Positions 17,092 to 24,901 of a DNA stretch of 36,132 bases are shown here, piece by piece. Origin of the DNA: Burkholderiales bacterium (GTDB lineage: Bacteria; Pseudomonadota; Gammaproteobacteria; Burkholderiales; Usitatibacteraceae); contig JACMOJ010000128.1 in NCBI GenBank assembly GCA_014378085.1, positions 1 to 36,132 of the forward strand, in the 5' to 3' direction. Position 1 is the stretch's first letter. Each line of letters begins with the position of its first letter. The notes beneath the pieces are model-generated. The model was not told the DNA's origin and did not search any database. It saw only the letters and a program-made list of their open reading frames with translations. The translations under genes were made by a program, and so were the position numbers.

Positions 17092-18173
17092 AATCCTCCA
17101 TCCAACACAAGCTCCAGTCACTGTCTGACCGCCTACTTGAGCTTAATCGGCAACTGGAGGACCCAAACGTGGTTGCCAGTATGGACAACTATCGTAGGAT
17201 CACCAAAGAACACGCTGAAATCTCGCCGGTGGTAGCCCTTTATAACGACTACCGCAAATCTGAAGACGATGTTGCCGCCGCGATGGATATGGCAAAAGAT
17301 CCTGACATGCGCGATTTTGCCGACGAGGAAATCAAGGCAAGTCGGGCGCGGCTTGAAGAGATCGAAGTTGCGTTGCAAAAGGCCCTGTTGCCGAAAGATC
17401 CGAACGACGACAAAAACATTTTCATCGAGGTTCGCGGCGGCACCGGCGGCGACGAGTCAGCGCTATTTGCCGGTGATTTGTTTCGCATGTACACCCGGTA
17501 CGCTGAGCGCCAAGGCTGGCAAGTCGAAATCGTCTCCGAATCTCATGGAGAAGTCGGCGGCTACAAAGAAGTTATCGCCCGTATCGTCGGCCAAGGCGCA
17601 TATTCGCGTCTAAAGTTTGAATCCGGCGGGCATCGCGTTCAGCGCGTCCCCGCCACCGAAACGCAAGGGCGCATTCATACGTCGGCGGCAACGGTGGCAA
17701 TCATGGCCGAGGCAGACGAAACCTCAGACATTGTCATTAACCCGTCTGAGGTACGCGTCGATACCTTTAGAGCTTCTGGGGCGGGGGGGCAACACATCAA
17801 CAAAACCGATTCTGCCGTGCGCCTAACTCACATCCCCACTGGCATCGTGGTCGAATGTCAGGATGGAAGATCCCAGCATAAGAACAAAGAACAGGCCTTC
17901 CGTGTATTGGCCGCTCGCATCAAGGACAAACAAACGCGGGAGCAACAAGCCAAAGAAGCGGCGGAGCGTAAATCGCTGATCGGCTCCGGTGACCGTTCTG
18001 AACGTATTCGCACTTACAACTTCCCGCAAGGTCGGGTCACGGATCACCGCATCAACCTGACGTTGTACAAGATTGACTTCATCATGGATGGCGATCTCGC
18101 GGATCTCACCAACGCCTTAATCGCCGAACATCAAGCCGAACAGCTCGCCTCGCTGAGCGAGGGCGCGCAGTAG
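17088..18173 (+). CDS. prfA: Peptide chain release factor 1
   Basis: 361 aa class I release factor recognising UAA and UAG. Seen: the anticodon-like PAT tripeptide (188-190) in [19 protein letters not shown], and the catalytic GGQ (233-235) in [17 protein letters not shown], the glutamine of which is methylated by PrmC, encoded next. [16 protein letters not shown] near residue 300 is also typical. The PAT rather than SPF motif separates it from RF2. The start overlaps the hemA stop by 4 nt; prmC starts 37 nt downstream. Confidence 0.98.
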   Translation: MKSSIQHKLQSLSDRLLELNRQLEDPNVVASMDNYRRITKEHAEISPVVALYNDYRKSEDDVAAAMDMAKDPDMRDFADEEIKASRARLEEIEVALQKALLPKDPNDDKNIFIEVRGGTGGDESALFAGDLFRMYTRYAERQGWQVEIVSESHGEVGGYKEVIARIVGQGAYSRLKFESGGHRVQRVPATETQGRIHTSAATVAIMAEADETSDIVINPSEVRVDTFRASGAGGQHINKTDSAVRLTHIPTGIVVECQDGRSQHKNKEQAFRVLAARIKDKQTREQQAKEAAERKSLIGSGDRSERIRTYNFPQGRVTDHRINLTLYKIDFIMDGDLADLTNALIAEHQAEQLASLSEGAQ

Positions 18174-18210
18174 CGCCACGTCGGCACGCTTGACTCGTCC
18201 CTACTAAACG

Positions 18211-19074
18211 ATGCAAGGCACCAGCGTTGGCGAACTCCTGACCATGGCGCAACGCGCCATTGATCGACTCGACGCGCAGTACATGCTCAGCCACCTGCTA
18301 GGCATGTCGCGCGCATCGCTAATTGCGCACCCTGATCGCTTGCTTGGCGCACCGGAAGCCGCCACCTATCGCGATTGGATCGGCCAGCGAGCGAATGGCA
18401 AGCCTGTGGCGCAAATTTTGGGATGCCGCGAGTTCTATGGACGCATATTTAGCGTCGATGAACATGTATTGATTCCGCGCCCAGAAACAGAATTACTCGT
18501 AGAGCAAGCACTGGCGGTCGTTTCCGAGCAAAAAGCTTCCAATTCGCCCGCCCCTGCTGGGCTTTTAATTTTTGATCTTGGCACTGGCAGCGGTGCGATT
18601 GCGATCACCTTGAGGCTAGAACTCGCAGACGCAACCGTTATCGCTGTCGACACGTCTGCCGCTGCGCTGCGCTGCGCGCGTCGCAATGCTGCGGCGCTCA
18701 ATGCCGCGGTGACATTTGTCGAAGGTAGCTGGTATGCTCCCCTCGCCGCTGACCAGCGCGCACAACTGATCGTGGCCAACCCACCGTACGTGCGACGCGA
18801 CGACCCGCACCTGACGCGAGGCGATCTTCGGTTTGAACCAATTAGGGCATTAACCGACCAAAGTGATGATGGACTGGCTTCGATCCGCAGTATTGTCACG
18901 GATGCGCCGCAACGCCTCTTGCCGGGCGGAGCGCTGTTGATTGAACACGGCTACGACCAAGCGCCACTCGTCCGTGGGCTGATGCAGCACGCCGGATTGG
19001 TTGGCATCGAAAGTATTCGCGACCTTTCAGGTATTGAGCGTGTGACAAAAGGCCGCTGGTTGCAAACCGCGTAA
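18211..19074 (+). CDS. prmC: Release factor glutamine methyltransferase
   Basis: Methylates the GGQ glutamine of RF1 and RF2. 287 aa: an N-terminal helical substrate domain with DAQYMLSHLLG, then KPVAQILGCREFYGR and VLIPRPETELLVE, the SAM motif FDLGTGSGAIAI (121-132) and catalytic NPPY (190-193), then EHGYDQAPLV near the C-terminus. The interdomain stretch around 105-117 is slightly longer than usual. Genomic pairing with prfA is the standard arrangement. Start ATG 18211; no strong Shine-Dalgarno. Confidence 0.96.
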   Translation: MQGTSVGELLTMAQRAIDRLDAQYMLSHLLGMSRASLIAHPDRLLGAPEAATYRDWIGQRANGKPVAQILGCREFYGRIFSVDEHVLIPRPETELLVEQALAVVSEQKASNSPAPAGLLIFDLGTGSGAIAITLRLELADATVIAVDTSAAALRCARRNAAALNAAVTFVEGSWYAPLAADQRAQLIVANPPYVRRDDPHLTRGDLRFEPIRALTDQSDDGLASIRSIVTDAPQRLLPGGALLIEHGYDQAPLVRGLMQHAGLVGIESIRDLSGIERVTKGRWLQTA

Positions 19075-19102
19075 CGCGATCAAAGCCGGCCACCGAAACC
19101 CC

Positions 19103-19108
19103 TATAAT
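19103..19108 (+). promoter_or_regulatory. Possible grxD promoter -10 element
   Basis: A perfect TATAAT lies 27 bases before the grxD ATG, in the 61-nt gap after prmC. No good -35 is present 16-18 bases upstream, so this is a tentative call; it would allow grxD expression independent of the hemA-prfA-prmC transcript. Confidence 0.35.
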
Positions 19109-19135
19109 TCGTTAAACATTTTTCAAGGACTCAAG

Positions 19136-19450
19136 ATGAGCACACAAGACAAAATTCGCGCTACCGTTACCGGTCACCCGGTGGTCCTTTACATGAAGGG
19201 CTCTCCGCAGTTTCCGATGTGCGGATTCTCTGCCAGCGCGATCCAAATCCTAAAAACCAACGGGGTAGAGAAACCATTCACGGTGGACGTGTTGCAAGAC
19301 GAAGAAATTCGTCAGGGCATTAAGGAATATGCCAATTGGCCAACCATCCCGCAGCTGTATGTCGGTGGCGAATTCGTCGGCGGCGCGGATATTTTGCGCG
19401 AAATGCACCAGTCGGGCGAATTGAAGGGGCTGCTAGAAACTGCCAAGTAG
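19136..19450 (+). CDS. grxD: Monothiol glutaredoxin, Grx4/GrxD family
   Basis: 104 aa. Contains the monothiol CGFS site (29-32) preceded by KGSPQFPM, then WPTIPQLYVGGEFVGGADI with the TIP loop and the GG motif that bind glutathione. CGFS glutaredoxins of this size bind and transfer [2Fe-2S] clusters with glutathione and BolA rather than acting as reductants. AAGGA lies seven bases before the ATG. The gene ends the hemA-prfA-prmC-grxD run and is followed by a 13-bp repeat array and the convergent tupC. Confidence 0.97.
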   Translation: MSTQDKIRATVTGHPVVLYMKGSPQFPMCGFSASAIQILKTNGVEKPFTVDVLQDEEIRQGIKEYANWPTIPQLYVGGEFVGGADILREMHQSGELKGLLETAK

Positions 19451-19474
19451 TGCGATTAGCGGATGGCCGCGAAC

Positions 19475-19539
19475 GCCACCCGCGAATGCCACCCACTAAC
19501 GCCACCCACTAACGCCACCCACTAACGCCACCCACTAAC
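19475..19539. repeat. 13-bp tandem repeat between grxD and tupC (4 perfect copies plus 1 variant)
   Basis: Four identical 13-bp units gccacccactaac (19488-19500, 19501-19513, 19514-19526, 19527-19539) are preceded by a variant gccacccgcgaat (19475-19487). The array fills most of the 97-nt convergent gap between grxD (plus) and tupC (minus). No terminator hairpin is visible in the gap. Confidence 0.95.
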
Positions 19540-19547
19540 GCCTGCCG

Positions 19548-20204
19548 CTATCTGAGAGCCGCGACCCGACCGCCATCGAGATGTAATCGCCGCACATCCG
19601 CCAGATCAATAATCTCGCGGTCGTGGCAGGCCACCACCACCGCGTTGTTGTCCGACGCCGTCTTGCGCAGCAACGCCACGATCTGTTCACGCGCCGGTCG
19701 ATCAAGGTTTGCGGTGGGCTCATCAACTAACAGCAGTCTCGGCTCAAGCACTTTCGCGCGGGCGATCGCGAGTTTTTGTTTTTCGCCACCGGAGAGTCGG
19801 CGCGGCGACAGCTCTACGAGCGCTGACAAACCAGCCCAGTCAATTGCCGCCACCGCAAGTTTGCGCCGAACGGCCCCAGACATTCCCCGCAGTTTTAGGC
19901 CGTACTCCACGTTGGCCAGCAGACTGGAATGGAATAGATAAGGATGTTGATGTACGTAGATCACTTCGCGCCGAAGCGCATCCGGGTAGGCATCTCCCTC
20001 CACACGACGTTCGCCAACCGACATCTTCAGTTCGTCAGCCGGTTCTAGCCCCGCGAGAATCCGCAGTAGCGTTGATTTGCCGCTACCGTTATCGCCTGTT
20101 AACGCGTAAATCTGCCCGGCTTCAATGGTCATTCCTTCAACCGCCAACAGTCGGCGTTGGCCAAACGATTTTCGGAGCGAATCGACACGCAGCAACGCAG
20201 TCAT
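19548..20204 (-). CDS. tupC: Tungstate ABC transporter ATP-binding protein
   Basis: 218 aa ABC ATPase: Walker A GDNGSGKS (37-44), Q-loop VHQHPYLF, signature LSGGEKQKLAIARA, Walker B LLLVDEPT, and switch His in ACHDREI. Short, without the C-terminal TOBE domain found in ModC, which fits TupC. Assignment to tungstate follows from tupA and tupB next to it. Its ATG overlaps the tupB TGA (ATGA). The stop lies nine bases from the 13-bp repeat array. Confidence 0.9.
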   Translation of the reverse strand: MTALLRVDSLRKSFGQRRLLAVEGMTIEAGQIYALTGDNGSGKSTLLRILAGLEPADELKMSVGERRVEGDAYPDALRREVIYVHQHPYLFHSSLLANVEYGLKLRGMSGAVRRKLAVAAIDWAGLSALVELSPRRLSGGEKQKLAIARAKVLEPRLLLVDEPTANLDRPAREQIVALLRKTASDNNAVVVACHDREIIDLADVRRLHLDGGRVAALR

Positions 20205-20896
20205 TTCATGCCACCTTCACCCTGAAAATAATTCAACAACGCATTGATGCCTAGCGCCAAGGCAATCAGGACAAAGCCAAGCGCGATGCCTTGGGCAAAT
20301 TCTCCCTTTGCGGTTTCGAGCGATATTGCGGTTGGGATACTGCGCGTCAACCCTGCGATGTTGCCGCCCACCATCATTGCGCAGCCAACTTCGGAGATGA
20401 CGCGACCGAAGCCGTTGAATATCCCGGCCATCACCGCAAAGCGAACTTCAAACAATGTGGTTAACGACGCACGCCAGCGCGACGCCCCAAGCGACAGCGC
20501 GGTTTCGCGAACAATACGGTCAACACCCTGCACTGCCGCTAGCGTAAATGCCGCCAGTACGGGGAACGCGATGATGGCTTGTCCGGCAATCATCGCCTCC
20601 TGCGTATACAGCAAGCCCCAAGCGCCTAATGGTCCGTTTCTGGCGAGCAAGACGTAGAGAACAAGCCCGACCACTACGGTCGGAAAACTCAAGAAGCTCT
20701 GCAACACCACAACACAAATGCGACGGCCCGGGAACGACACCGTGGCCAAGAAAAATCCGAGCGCGACCGCTGGCGGCACGGCAATCAACAACGCGGTGAG
20801 CGAGACCTTTATTGAAACTGCAATGATCGACCAAAGCTGCGGATCGAAACTGAACAACAGTCGGAACGACTCTACGATGGCGGCGGATAAATCCAA
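20201..20896 (-). CDS. tupB: Tungstate ABC transporter permease
   Basis: 231 aa with five or six membrane segments. The coupling-helix region ETALSLGASRWRASLTTLFEVR is the EAA motif of type I importers; FPTVVVGLVLYVLL, GFGRVISEVGCAMMVGGNI and the AISLETAKGEF segment match TupB permeases of the TupABC tungstate system. The first codon is TTG at 20896, 20 nt after tupA; no in-frame ATG occurs for over 100 codons, so TTG (or a non-ATG start nearby) is required. Confidence 0.9.
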   Translation of the reverse strand: MDLSAAIVESFRLLFSFDPQLWSIIAVSIKVSLTALLIAVPPAVALGFFLATVSFPGRRICVVVLQSFLSFPTVVVGLVLYVLLARNGPLGAWGLLYTQEAMIAGQAIIAFPVLAAFTLAAVQGVDRIVRETALSLGASRWRASLTTLFEVRFAVMAGIFNGFGRVISEVGCAMMVGGNIAGLTRSIPTAISLETAKGEFAQGIALGFVLIALALGINALLNYFQGEGGMK

Positions 20897-20916
20897 GTGA
20901 CCGTCTCTCGTCTTTT

Positions 20917-21807
20917 TTAACGTGTGCGCGATATTGGGGGCGCGTTTGGTGGGGGCGCGCTCGGGGGCGGCGCGCCTGGGGTGAACAGCGCAACCCCATC
21001 GACTGTCAGTGAACGAATCGCATCCTGTCCGGCAGGCGACACAATCCAGTCAGCGAATTTTAGCGCCGCCTCGTGCTTCACCTGCGGATGTCTTGCCGGA
21101 TTGACCGGCATGATCCCATAGGGGTTGTACAGACCCGGCAATTGACTAACGATGACATCGAGTCCGACCCGTCCCCGGTAGGCCAAAAATGTTCCACGGT
21201 CACTCAGCGTGTAGGCCCGCAAATTGCCGGAAATCGTGAGTACTTCGCCCATCCCTTGTCCCGCCTGCAAATACCAGCTGCCTTGCGGTCGAACGCCAGC
21301 CTCGGCCCATAAAGCGAGTTCCTTTTTGTGCGTACCCGAGTCGTCCCCGCGCGAAACAAACTTGGCACCTCGTTCAGCGATATCCTTCAACGCCAGCGCA
21401 GCACTCGCCTGACCACGAATGCGGGCGGGGTCATCTTTGGGTCCAACAATCACGAAGTCGTTATACATCACGTCGCGACGAATGCTGCCAAAACCCTCTG
21501 CCATAAATTTATCTTCATCTGGGCGGGAATGGACCATAACAATATCAACGTCGCCACGCTCACCTAATTTAAGTGCCTGGCCAGTGCCCACTGAGATGAC
21601 CCTGACCTTGATTCCGGTTGCCTTTTCAAAACGAGGTAACACGGCACCCATTAAGCCGGATGCTTCGGTGCTGGTCGTGGTCGCCATGCGAATCTCGTTG
21701 ACAGCAGAAGACTGGGCGCTAGCGGTTACGGTAGCGGCAATCATTGTTGCCGCAAGCAAAAACATGCTACCCAACAACTGGGAGCTTTTAGATGTTGTTT
21801 TGACCAT
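20917..21807 (-). CDS. tupA: Tungstate-binding periplasmic protein TupA
   Basis: 296 aa from this start. Signal peptide with core LLGSMFLLAATMIAATV and cleavage near ASAQS. Mature protein opens IRMATTTSTEASGLMGAVLP with the TTST oxyanion-binding run, then GTGQALKLGERGDVDIVMVHSR split over two strands, SRGDDSGTHKKE and WYLQAGQGMG, all typical of TupA. The frame extends to an ATG at 21846, but ATG 21807 has a GAAAGAGAT Shine-Dalgarno eight bases upstream. The C-terminus carries an unusual Pro-rich tail made of G/S/N-A-P-P-P pentads. A palindrome lies in the promoter. Confidence 0.93.
   Translation of the reverse strand: MVKTTSKSSQLLGSMFLLAATMIAATVTASAQSSAVNEIRMATTTSTEASGLMGAVLPRFEKATGIKVRVISVGTGQALKLGERGDVDIVMVHSRPDEDKFMAEGFGSIRRDVMYNDFVIVGPKDDPARIRGQASAALALKDIAERGAKFVSRGDDSGTHKKELALWAEAGVRPQGSWYLQAGQGMGEVLTISGNLRAYTLSDRGTFLAYRGRVGLDVIVSQLPGLYNPYGIMPVNPARHPQVKHEAALKFADWIVSPAGQDAIRSLTVDGVALFTPGAPPPSAPPPNAPPISRTR
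20935..20976. repeat. 15-bp repeat encoding a Pro-rich tail of TupA (about 3 copies)
   Basis: The last coding stretch of tupA encodes GAPPP, SAPPP and NAPP in succession (residues 278-291), from three near-identical G/C-rich units of 15 bp. The period is a multiple of three. The tail follows the end of the binding-protein fold and is not part of the family. Confidence 0.65.
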
Positions 21808-21842
21808 CGATTGATCTCTTTCGTAAATGAAAATTCGCTGAT

Positions 21843-21871
21843 ACATCGCTAGAGCGAATTCTAGCGGTCAA
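21843..21871 (-). promoter_or_regulatory. Candidate tupA promoter with palindromic operator
   Basis: A perfect inverted repeat CGCTAGA-N6-TCTAGCG spans 21847-21866. On the minus strand it begins at the end of TTGACC (21871-21866), a good -35 hexamer, and overlaps the place expected for the -10 (around 21843-21848, weak). A dyad between -35 and -10 is a classic repressor position. The half-sites begin CGCTA like ModE sites, but the spacing is shorter than I know for ModE, so the regulator is unassigned. Confidence 0.45.
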
Positions 21872-21932
21872 TTCAAAGCCAAAGCAGATCCTGCTCGCCT
21901 AGAACTTTCACTCGAGCCGATATACTGCCGCG

Positions 21933-22964
21933 ATGCTTGTGACATCACAAAACTCTTATCGGCTGATCACATTGGCCGCCTCGCTGGTCAGTCTCTCAAC
22001 CATTGCGGGCGCGCTGTTTGTCGGCAAAATGCCAATCTCGGCTGCTGACGTCCTCAGTGCATTGATTTCACTATTCAATCAGCAAGCCGACGACTCCGCA
22101 ATCAATACCGTTGTTACCGATATCCGTCTACCACGTGTTGCCGCCGCCTTCATCGTTGGCGCGGCGCTGGCAGCGGCTGGCGCTGCCTACCAAAATCTCT
22201 TTCGGAATCCGCTCGTCTCGCCGGACATCCTTGGCGTCTCGAGCGGTGCCGCGCTGGGTGCGGTGGCGGGTATTTTTTTGGCGTTACCTATTTTGGCAAT
22301 TCAAGGACTCGCCTTTATCGGTGGTCTAGTTGCTGTCGGTGCCATTTATGTTGTTGCCAACAATCTGTCGTCGATGAGAGGCGGCCACGACCCCATACTT
22401 ACACTGGTACTGACCGGTGTTGTCATCGGCTCCTTGCTCGGCTCGGGAATCGCGCTGACCAAGTACCTTGCCGACCCATACAATCAACTGCCCGCAATCA
22501 CCTATTGGTTGTTGGGTAGTTTTGCCAGCGTCACCAAGCAAGAATTAGCGGTAGCGCTTCCCGTCGTCGTGCTTGCTACGCTGCCATTGGTCGCATTGCG
22601 TTGGCGCATCAACCTGCTCGCACTGCCTGACGATGAGGCGCGCGCCCTCGGCCAAGACGTCGCGCAACTGCGCTTGATCGTGATCGTGTCAGCGACGCTG
22701 ATGACAGCCGCCGCAGTTGCGATCTGCGGCATCGTCGGTTGGGTTGGACTGGTCGTGCCGCACGCCGTGCGCCTGCTGGTGGGGGCAGAATTCTCACGCT
22801 TGTTACCCTTATCAATGCTCATCGGCGGCACTTTTATGTTGGCCGTCGATACACTCGCACGAACGATGGCGCAAATCGAAGTGCCGCCCGGCGTACTCAC
22901 CGCCGCGATCGGTACACCTGCGTTTATTTGGCTCATGGCGGTGACCTATCGGCGGCGAACATGA
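21933..22964 (+). CDS. FecCD/BtuC-type ABC transporter permease
   Basis: 343 aa with about ten membrane helices. Family segments: DIRLPRVAAAFIVGAALAAAG, YQNLFRNPLVSPDILGVSSGA, WLLGSFASV, and CGIVGWVGLVVPHAVRLLVG, which are the hallmarks of type II importer permeases for siderophores, heme, cobalamin and, in the MolBC branch, molybdate or tungstate. No substrate-binding protein gene lies beside it. The 86-nt divergent gap to tupA is too short for a cobalamin riboswitch. Its TGA overlaps the ATPase ATG. The substrate is undetermined; the tupABC neighbour makes an oxyanion a fair guess. Confidence 0.9.
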   Translation: MLVTSQNSYRLITLAASLVSLSTIAGALFVGKMPISAADVLSALISLFNQQADDSAINTVVTDIRLPRVAAAFIVGAALAAAGAAYQNLFRNPLVSPDILGVSSGAALGAVAGIFLALPILAIQGLAFIGGLVAVGAIYVVANNLSSMRGGHDPILTLVLTGVVIGSLLGSGIALTKYLADPYNQLPAITYWLLGSFASVTKQELAVALPVVVLATLPLVALRWRINLLALPDDEARALGQDVAQLRLIVIVSATLMTAAAVAICGIVGWVGLVVPHAVRLLVGAEFSRLLPLSMLIGGTFMLAVDTLARTMAQIEVPPGVLTAAIGTPAFIWLMAVTYRRRT

Positions 22965-23743
22965 GCGTAATTCGCCTTGAGGAACTTGCGATCGGCTATC
23001 CACAGCGGCACATCGCGAACAAAATTTCGCTGTCACTCCCAGCAGGTAGTGCGCTTGCCATTCTTGGTCCTAACGGAAGCGGCAAGACGACACTACTGCG
23101 CACCATGCTGGGGCTGCTTCCACCGATTAACGGAAACATTTTGCTTAGCGGTGAGTCAATTGCGCGGATGTCCCCTGCCCGCATCGCCAAGCAAGTCGCG
23201 TATGTCCCTCAATATTGCTCATCTTTCGACGGTTTCAGCGTGTTTGAGGTGGTGCAGATGGCACGTGCACCGCACCTAGGCTGGTTTGGCAAACCTGGCG
23301 CGAAGGATCGACAGTTGGCCGACCAAGCACTGCAACGCCTTTCGATTGCGCATTTCGCTGACCAAGCGTTTTCAGCGCTGTCCGGTGGTGAACGTCAGCT
23401 GGTGTTGCTAGCCCGAGCGCTTGCCACCGAGGCAACGTGCCTCCTCCTCGACGAACCCACCACTAGTTTGGATTTTGGTAATCGGCTACTCATTCTCGAG
23501 ACGTTGCTAAAACTCAAGGCTTCCGGCGTGTGCATCGTCTTTACCACCCACGACCCGCAACACGCACAGTATGTTTGCGGCGCGCCGGACGATGCCGTCT
23601 TCACCATTTCGCGCGTCGGCGATACGCACATAGGTCCATTGCGCGACGCAATCAATGTCGGCGCCCTCGCGAAGCTTTATGGTCTCGATGTTGCAGCGTT
23701 CGACCACTTCAGCGGTGGTGTTGGTATTGGGCGCTTCGGATAA
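22961..23743 (+). CDS. FecE/BtuD-type ABC transporter ATPase
   Basis: 260 aa partner of the preceding permease. Walker A GPNGSGKT (36-43), Q-loop YVPQYCSSF, signature ALSGGERQLVLLARA (139-153), Walker B CLLLDEPTTSLD (160-171) and switch His in FTTHDPQHA. The order and the R-I-A-K-x-V-A-Y-V-P-Q segment fit the siderophore/cobalamin/MolC group. An open frame continues 74 codons upstream, but that part only shadows the permease; the ATG at 22961 overlaps the permease stop as ATGA. The following 153-nt gap holds no supported gene. Confidence 0.92.
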   Translation: MSVIRLEELAIGYPQRHIANKISLSLPAGSALAILGPNGSGKTTLLRTMLGLLPPINGNILLSGESIARMSPARIAKQVAYVPQYCSSFDGFSVFEVVQMARAPHLGWFGKPGAKDRQLADQALQRLSIAHFADQAFSALSGGERQLVLLARALATEATCLLLDEPTTSLDFGNRLLILETLLKLKASGVCIVFTTHDPQHAQYVCGAPDDAVFTISRVGDTHIGPLRDAINVGALAKLYGLDVAAFDHFSGGVGIGRFG

Positions 23744-23896
23744 AATGCAGAAAGTCCTTACTGGTCGGGCGTATTCAGCCTTAAATGCTTCGAAACGAGC
23801 GCATTTGCTAGTCTTTCACGGATTACAACTATTATGCCTTCCTCAATTCACCGGTAGGTTAGCGCCGTCGCGGCGGCGATCATTGGGCTCTGCGTA

Positions 23897-24901
23897 ATGT
23901 CAGCGACCGCGCAAACACTCACCTCCCGCAACATTCTCGACCGACCGGAGCGTCCGCAGCCAACGCTGAAAATTGCCTATGGCGCACACGCCGACCAGTA
24001 CGGCGAACTGTGGCTGCCGAAAGCATCTGCCGGGCTACCCGTTAAGGTGCCGACGGAGGTATTGAACAAACTGCTGCCCGTTGTTGTGCTAGTTCATGGC
24101 GGTTGCTGGCGGGCCGATTTGCCGGGTCCGGAACTGGTCGCGTTTCTCGCCGAGGCGCTTCGCGAAAAAGGGGTTGCGGTATGGAGCATTACCTATCGCC
24201 GGGTGGGGACAAAAGCGAGCAGTAAGGACGAGAATTTTTTGCCCTACCCCGACACGTTCCGTGATGTTGCGGCTGCGGCGGAAAAATTAGTGGAGATTGC
24301 GCCCAAGCATCAACTCGACCTAAGCCGTGTTGTCACCACCGGCCACTCAGCGGGCGGCCACTTGGCCATGTGGCTCGCTGCGCGCCCTCGCCTGCCACAA
24401 GATTCTCCTTTGTACTCCCCCTTGTACTCTCCCTCGTACTCTGCTTTGTACTCTCCTTCGCACTCTCCTTCGCACTCTCCTTCGCACTCTCCTCCGTCCG
24501 CCACATCCGCCGCCAAGCCGCTCGCCATCAAGGGCGTGGTCGGCATCGCGGCCATGCCCGATTTGCAATATGCAAAAGCCGCCTCCGCGCATGCCTGTGG
24601 TGCCGATACGGTGGATCTGCTGATTAACACCAAGGATCGCAAAGACGCCGCCTACCTCGACACTTCCATCACGCCACTGCTGCCACTTGGCGTACCGCAA
24701 ATCATGATCAGCGGTGTCTATGATGCGATCGTGGCACCCGCACAAGCATTTCGCCATCGCGAACGCGCAAAGGCGAAAGGCGACGTTGTAACGCTGCTCA
24801 CGATCGATGAGGCCGGCCACTTTGAATTGATCGCGCCGTGGACAGCACCGGGCAAGCGCGTGGTCGAGGCCATCATTGACGCGCTAAAGGAAACGCCATG
24901 A
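23897..24901 (+). CDS. Alpha/beta hydrolase resembling kynurenine formamidase, with a repeat-coded insert
   Basis: 334 aa. Oxyanion-hole VHGGCWRAD (66-74), nucleophile S151 in TTGHSAGGHLA, Asp276 in SGVYDAIV and His308 in EAGHFELI give a complete triad. The HGGxW motif and GHSAGGH box are those of alpha/beta-hydrolase arylformamidases, and kynA lies 470 bp away on the other strand, so hydrolysis of N-formylkynurenine is a reasonable inference; other carboxylesterases cannot be excluded. Residues 170-200 are an added loop of Ser-Pro-x-Tyr/His tetrads from a 12-bp DNA repeat, placed just after the nucleophile helix. The ATG is the likely start; its TGA overlaps the YciI ATG. Confidence 0.85.
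   Translation: MSATAQTLTSRNILDRPERPQPTLKIAYGAHADQYGELWLPKASAGLPVKVPTEVLNKLLPVVVLVHGGCWRADLPGPELVAFLAEALREKGVAVWSITYRRVGTKASSKDENFLPYPDTFRDVAAAAEKLVEIAPKHQLDLSRVVTTGHSAGGHLAMWLAARPRLPQDSPLYSPLYSPSYSALYSPSHSPSHSPSHSPPSATSAAKPLAIKGVVGIAAMPDLQYAKAASAHACGADTVDLLINTKDRKDAAYLDTSITPLLPLGVPQIMISGVYDAIVAPAQAFRHRERAKAKGDVVTLLTIDEAGHFELIAPWTAPGKRVVEAIIDALKETP
24404..24496. repeat. 12-bp tandem repeat inside the hydrolase gene (7 copies plus a partial)
   Basis: Seven 12-bp units run from 24404 to 24487, then a partial unit to 24496. Early units end in TTGTAC or TCGTAC, and the last three are identical (tctccttcgcac). They encode SPLY/SPSY/SALY then SPSH x3. The identical units at the 3' end point to recent duplication, and the older ones have diverged mostly at single positions. 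The frame is kept. Confidence 0.95.

Noticed and set aside
21847..21866. ModE operator
   Set aside because: Half-sites start CGCTA like ModE sites, but the spacing is about four bases shorter than the form I know, so I list it only as an unassigned dyad.
22739..22960. 74-codon N-terminal extension of the FecE-type ATPase
   Set aside because: It overlaps the permease in another frame and is only its shadow; the ATGA overlap at 22961 marks the true start.
23745..23897. 50-codon frame between the FecE-type ATPase and the hydrolase, with its stop overlapping the hydrolase ATG
   Set aside because: Position would allow coupling, but the protein has no recognisable pattern, no helix and no Shine-Dalgarno; it may be chance. 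Relatives would decide.
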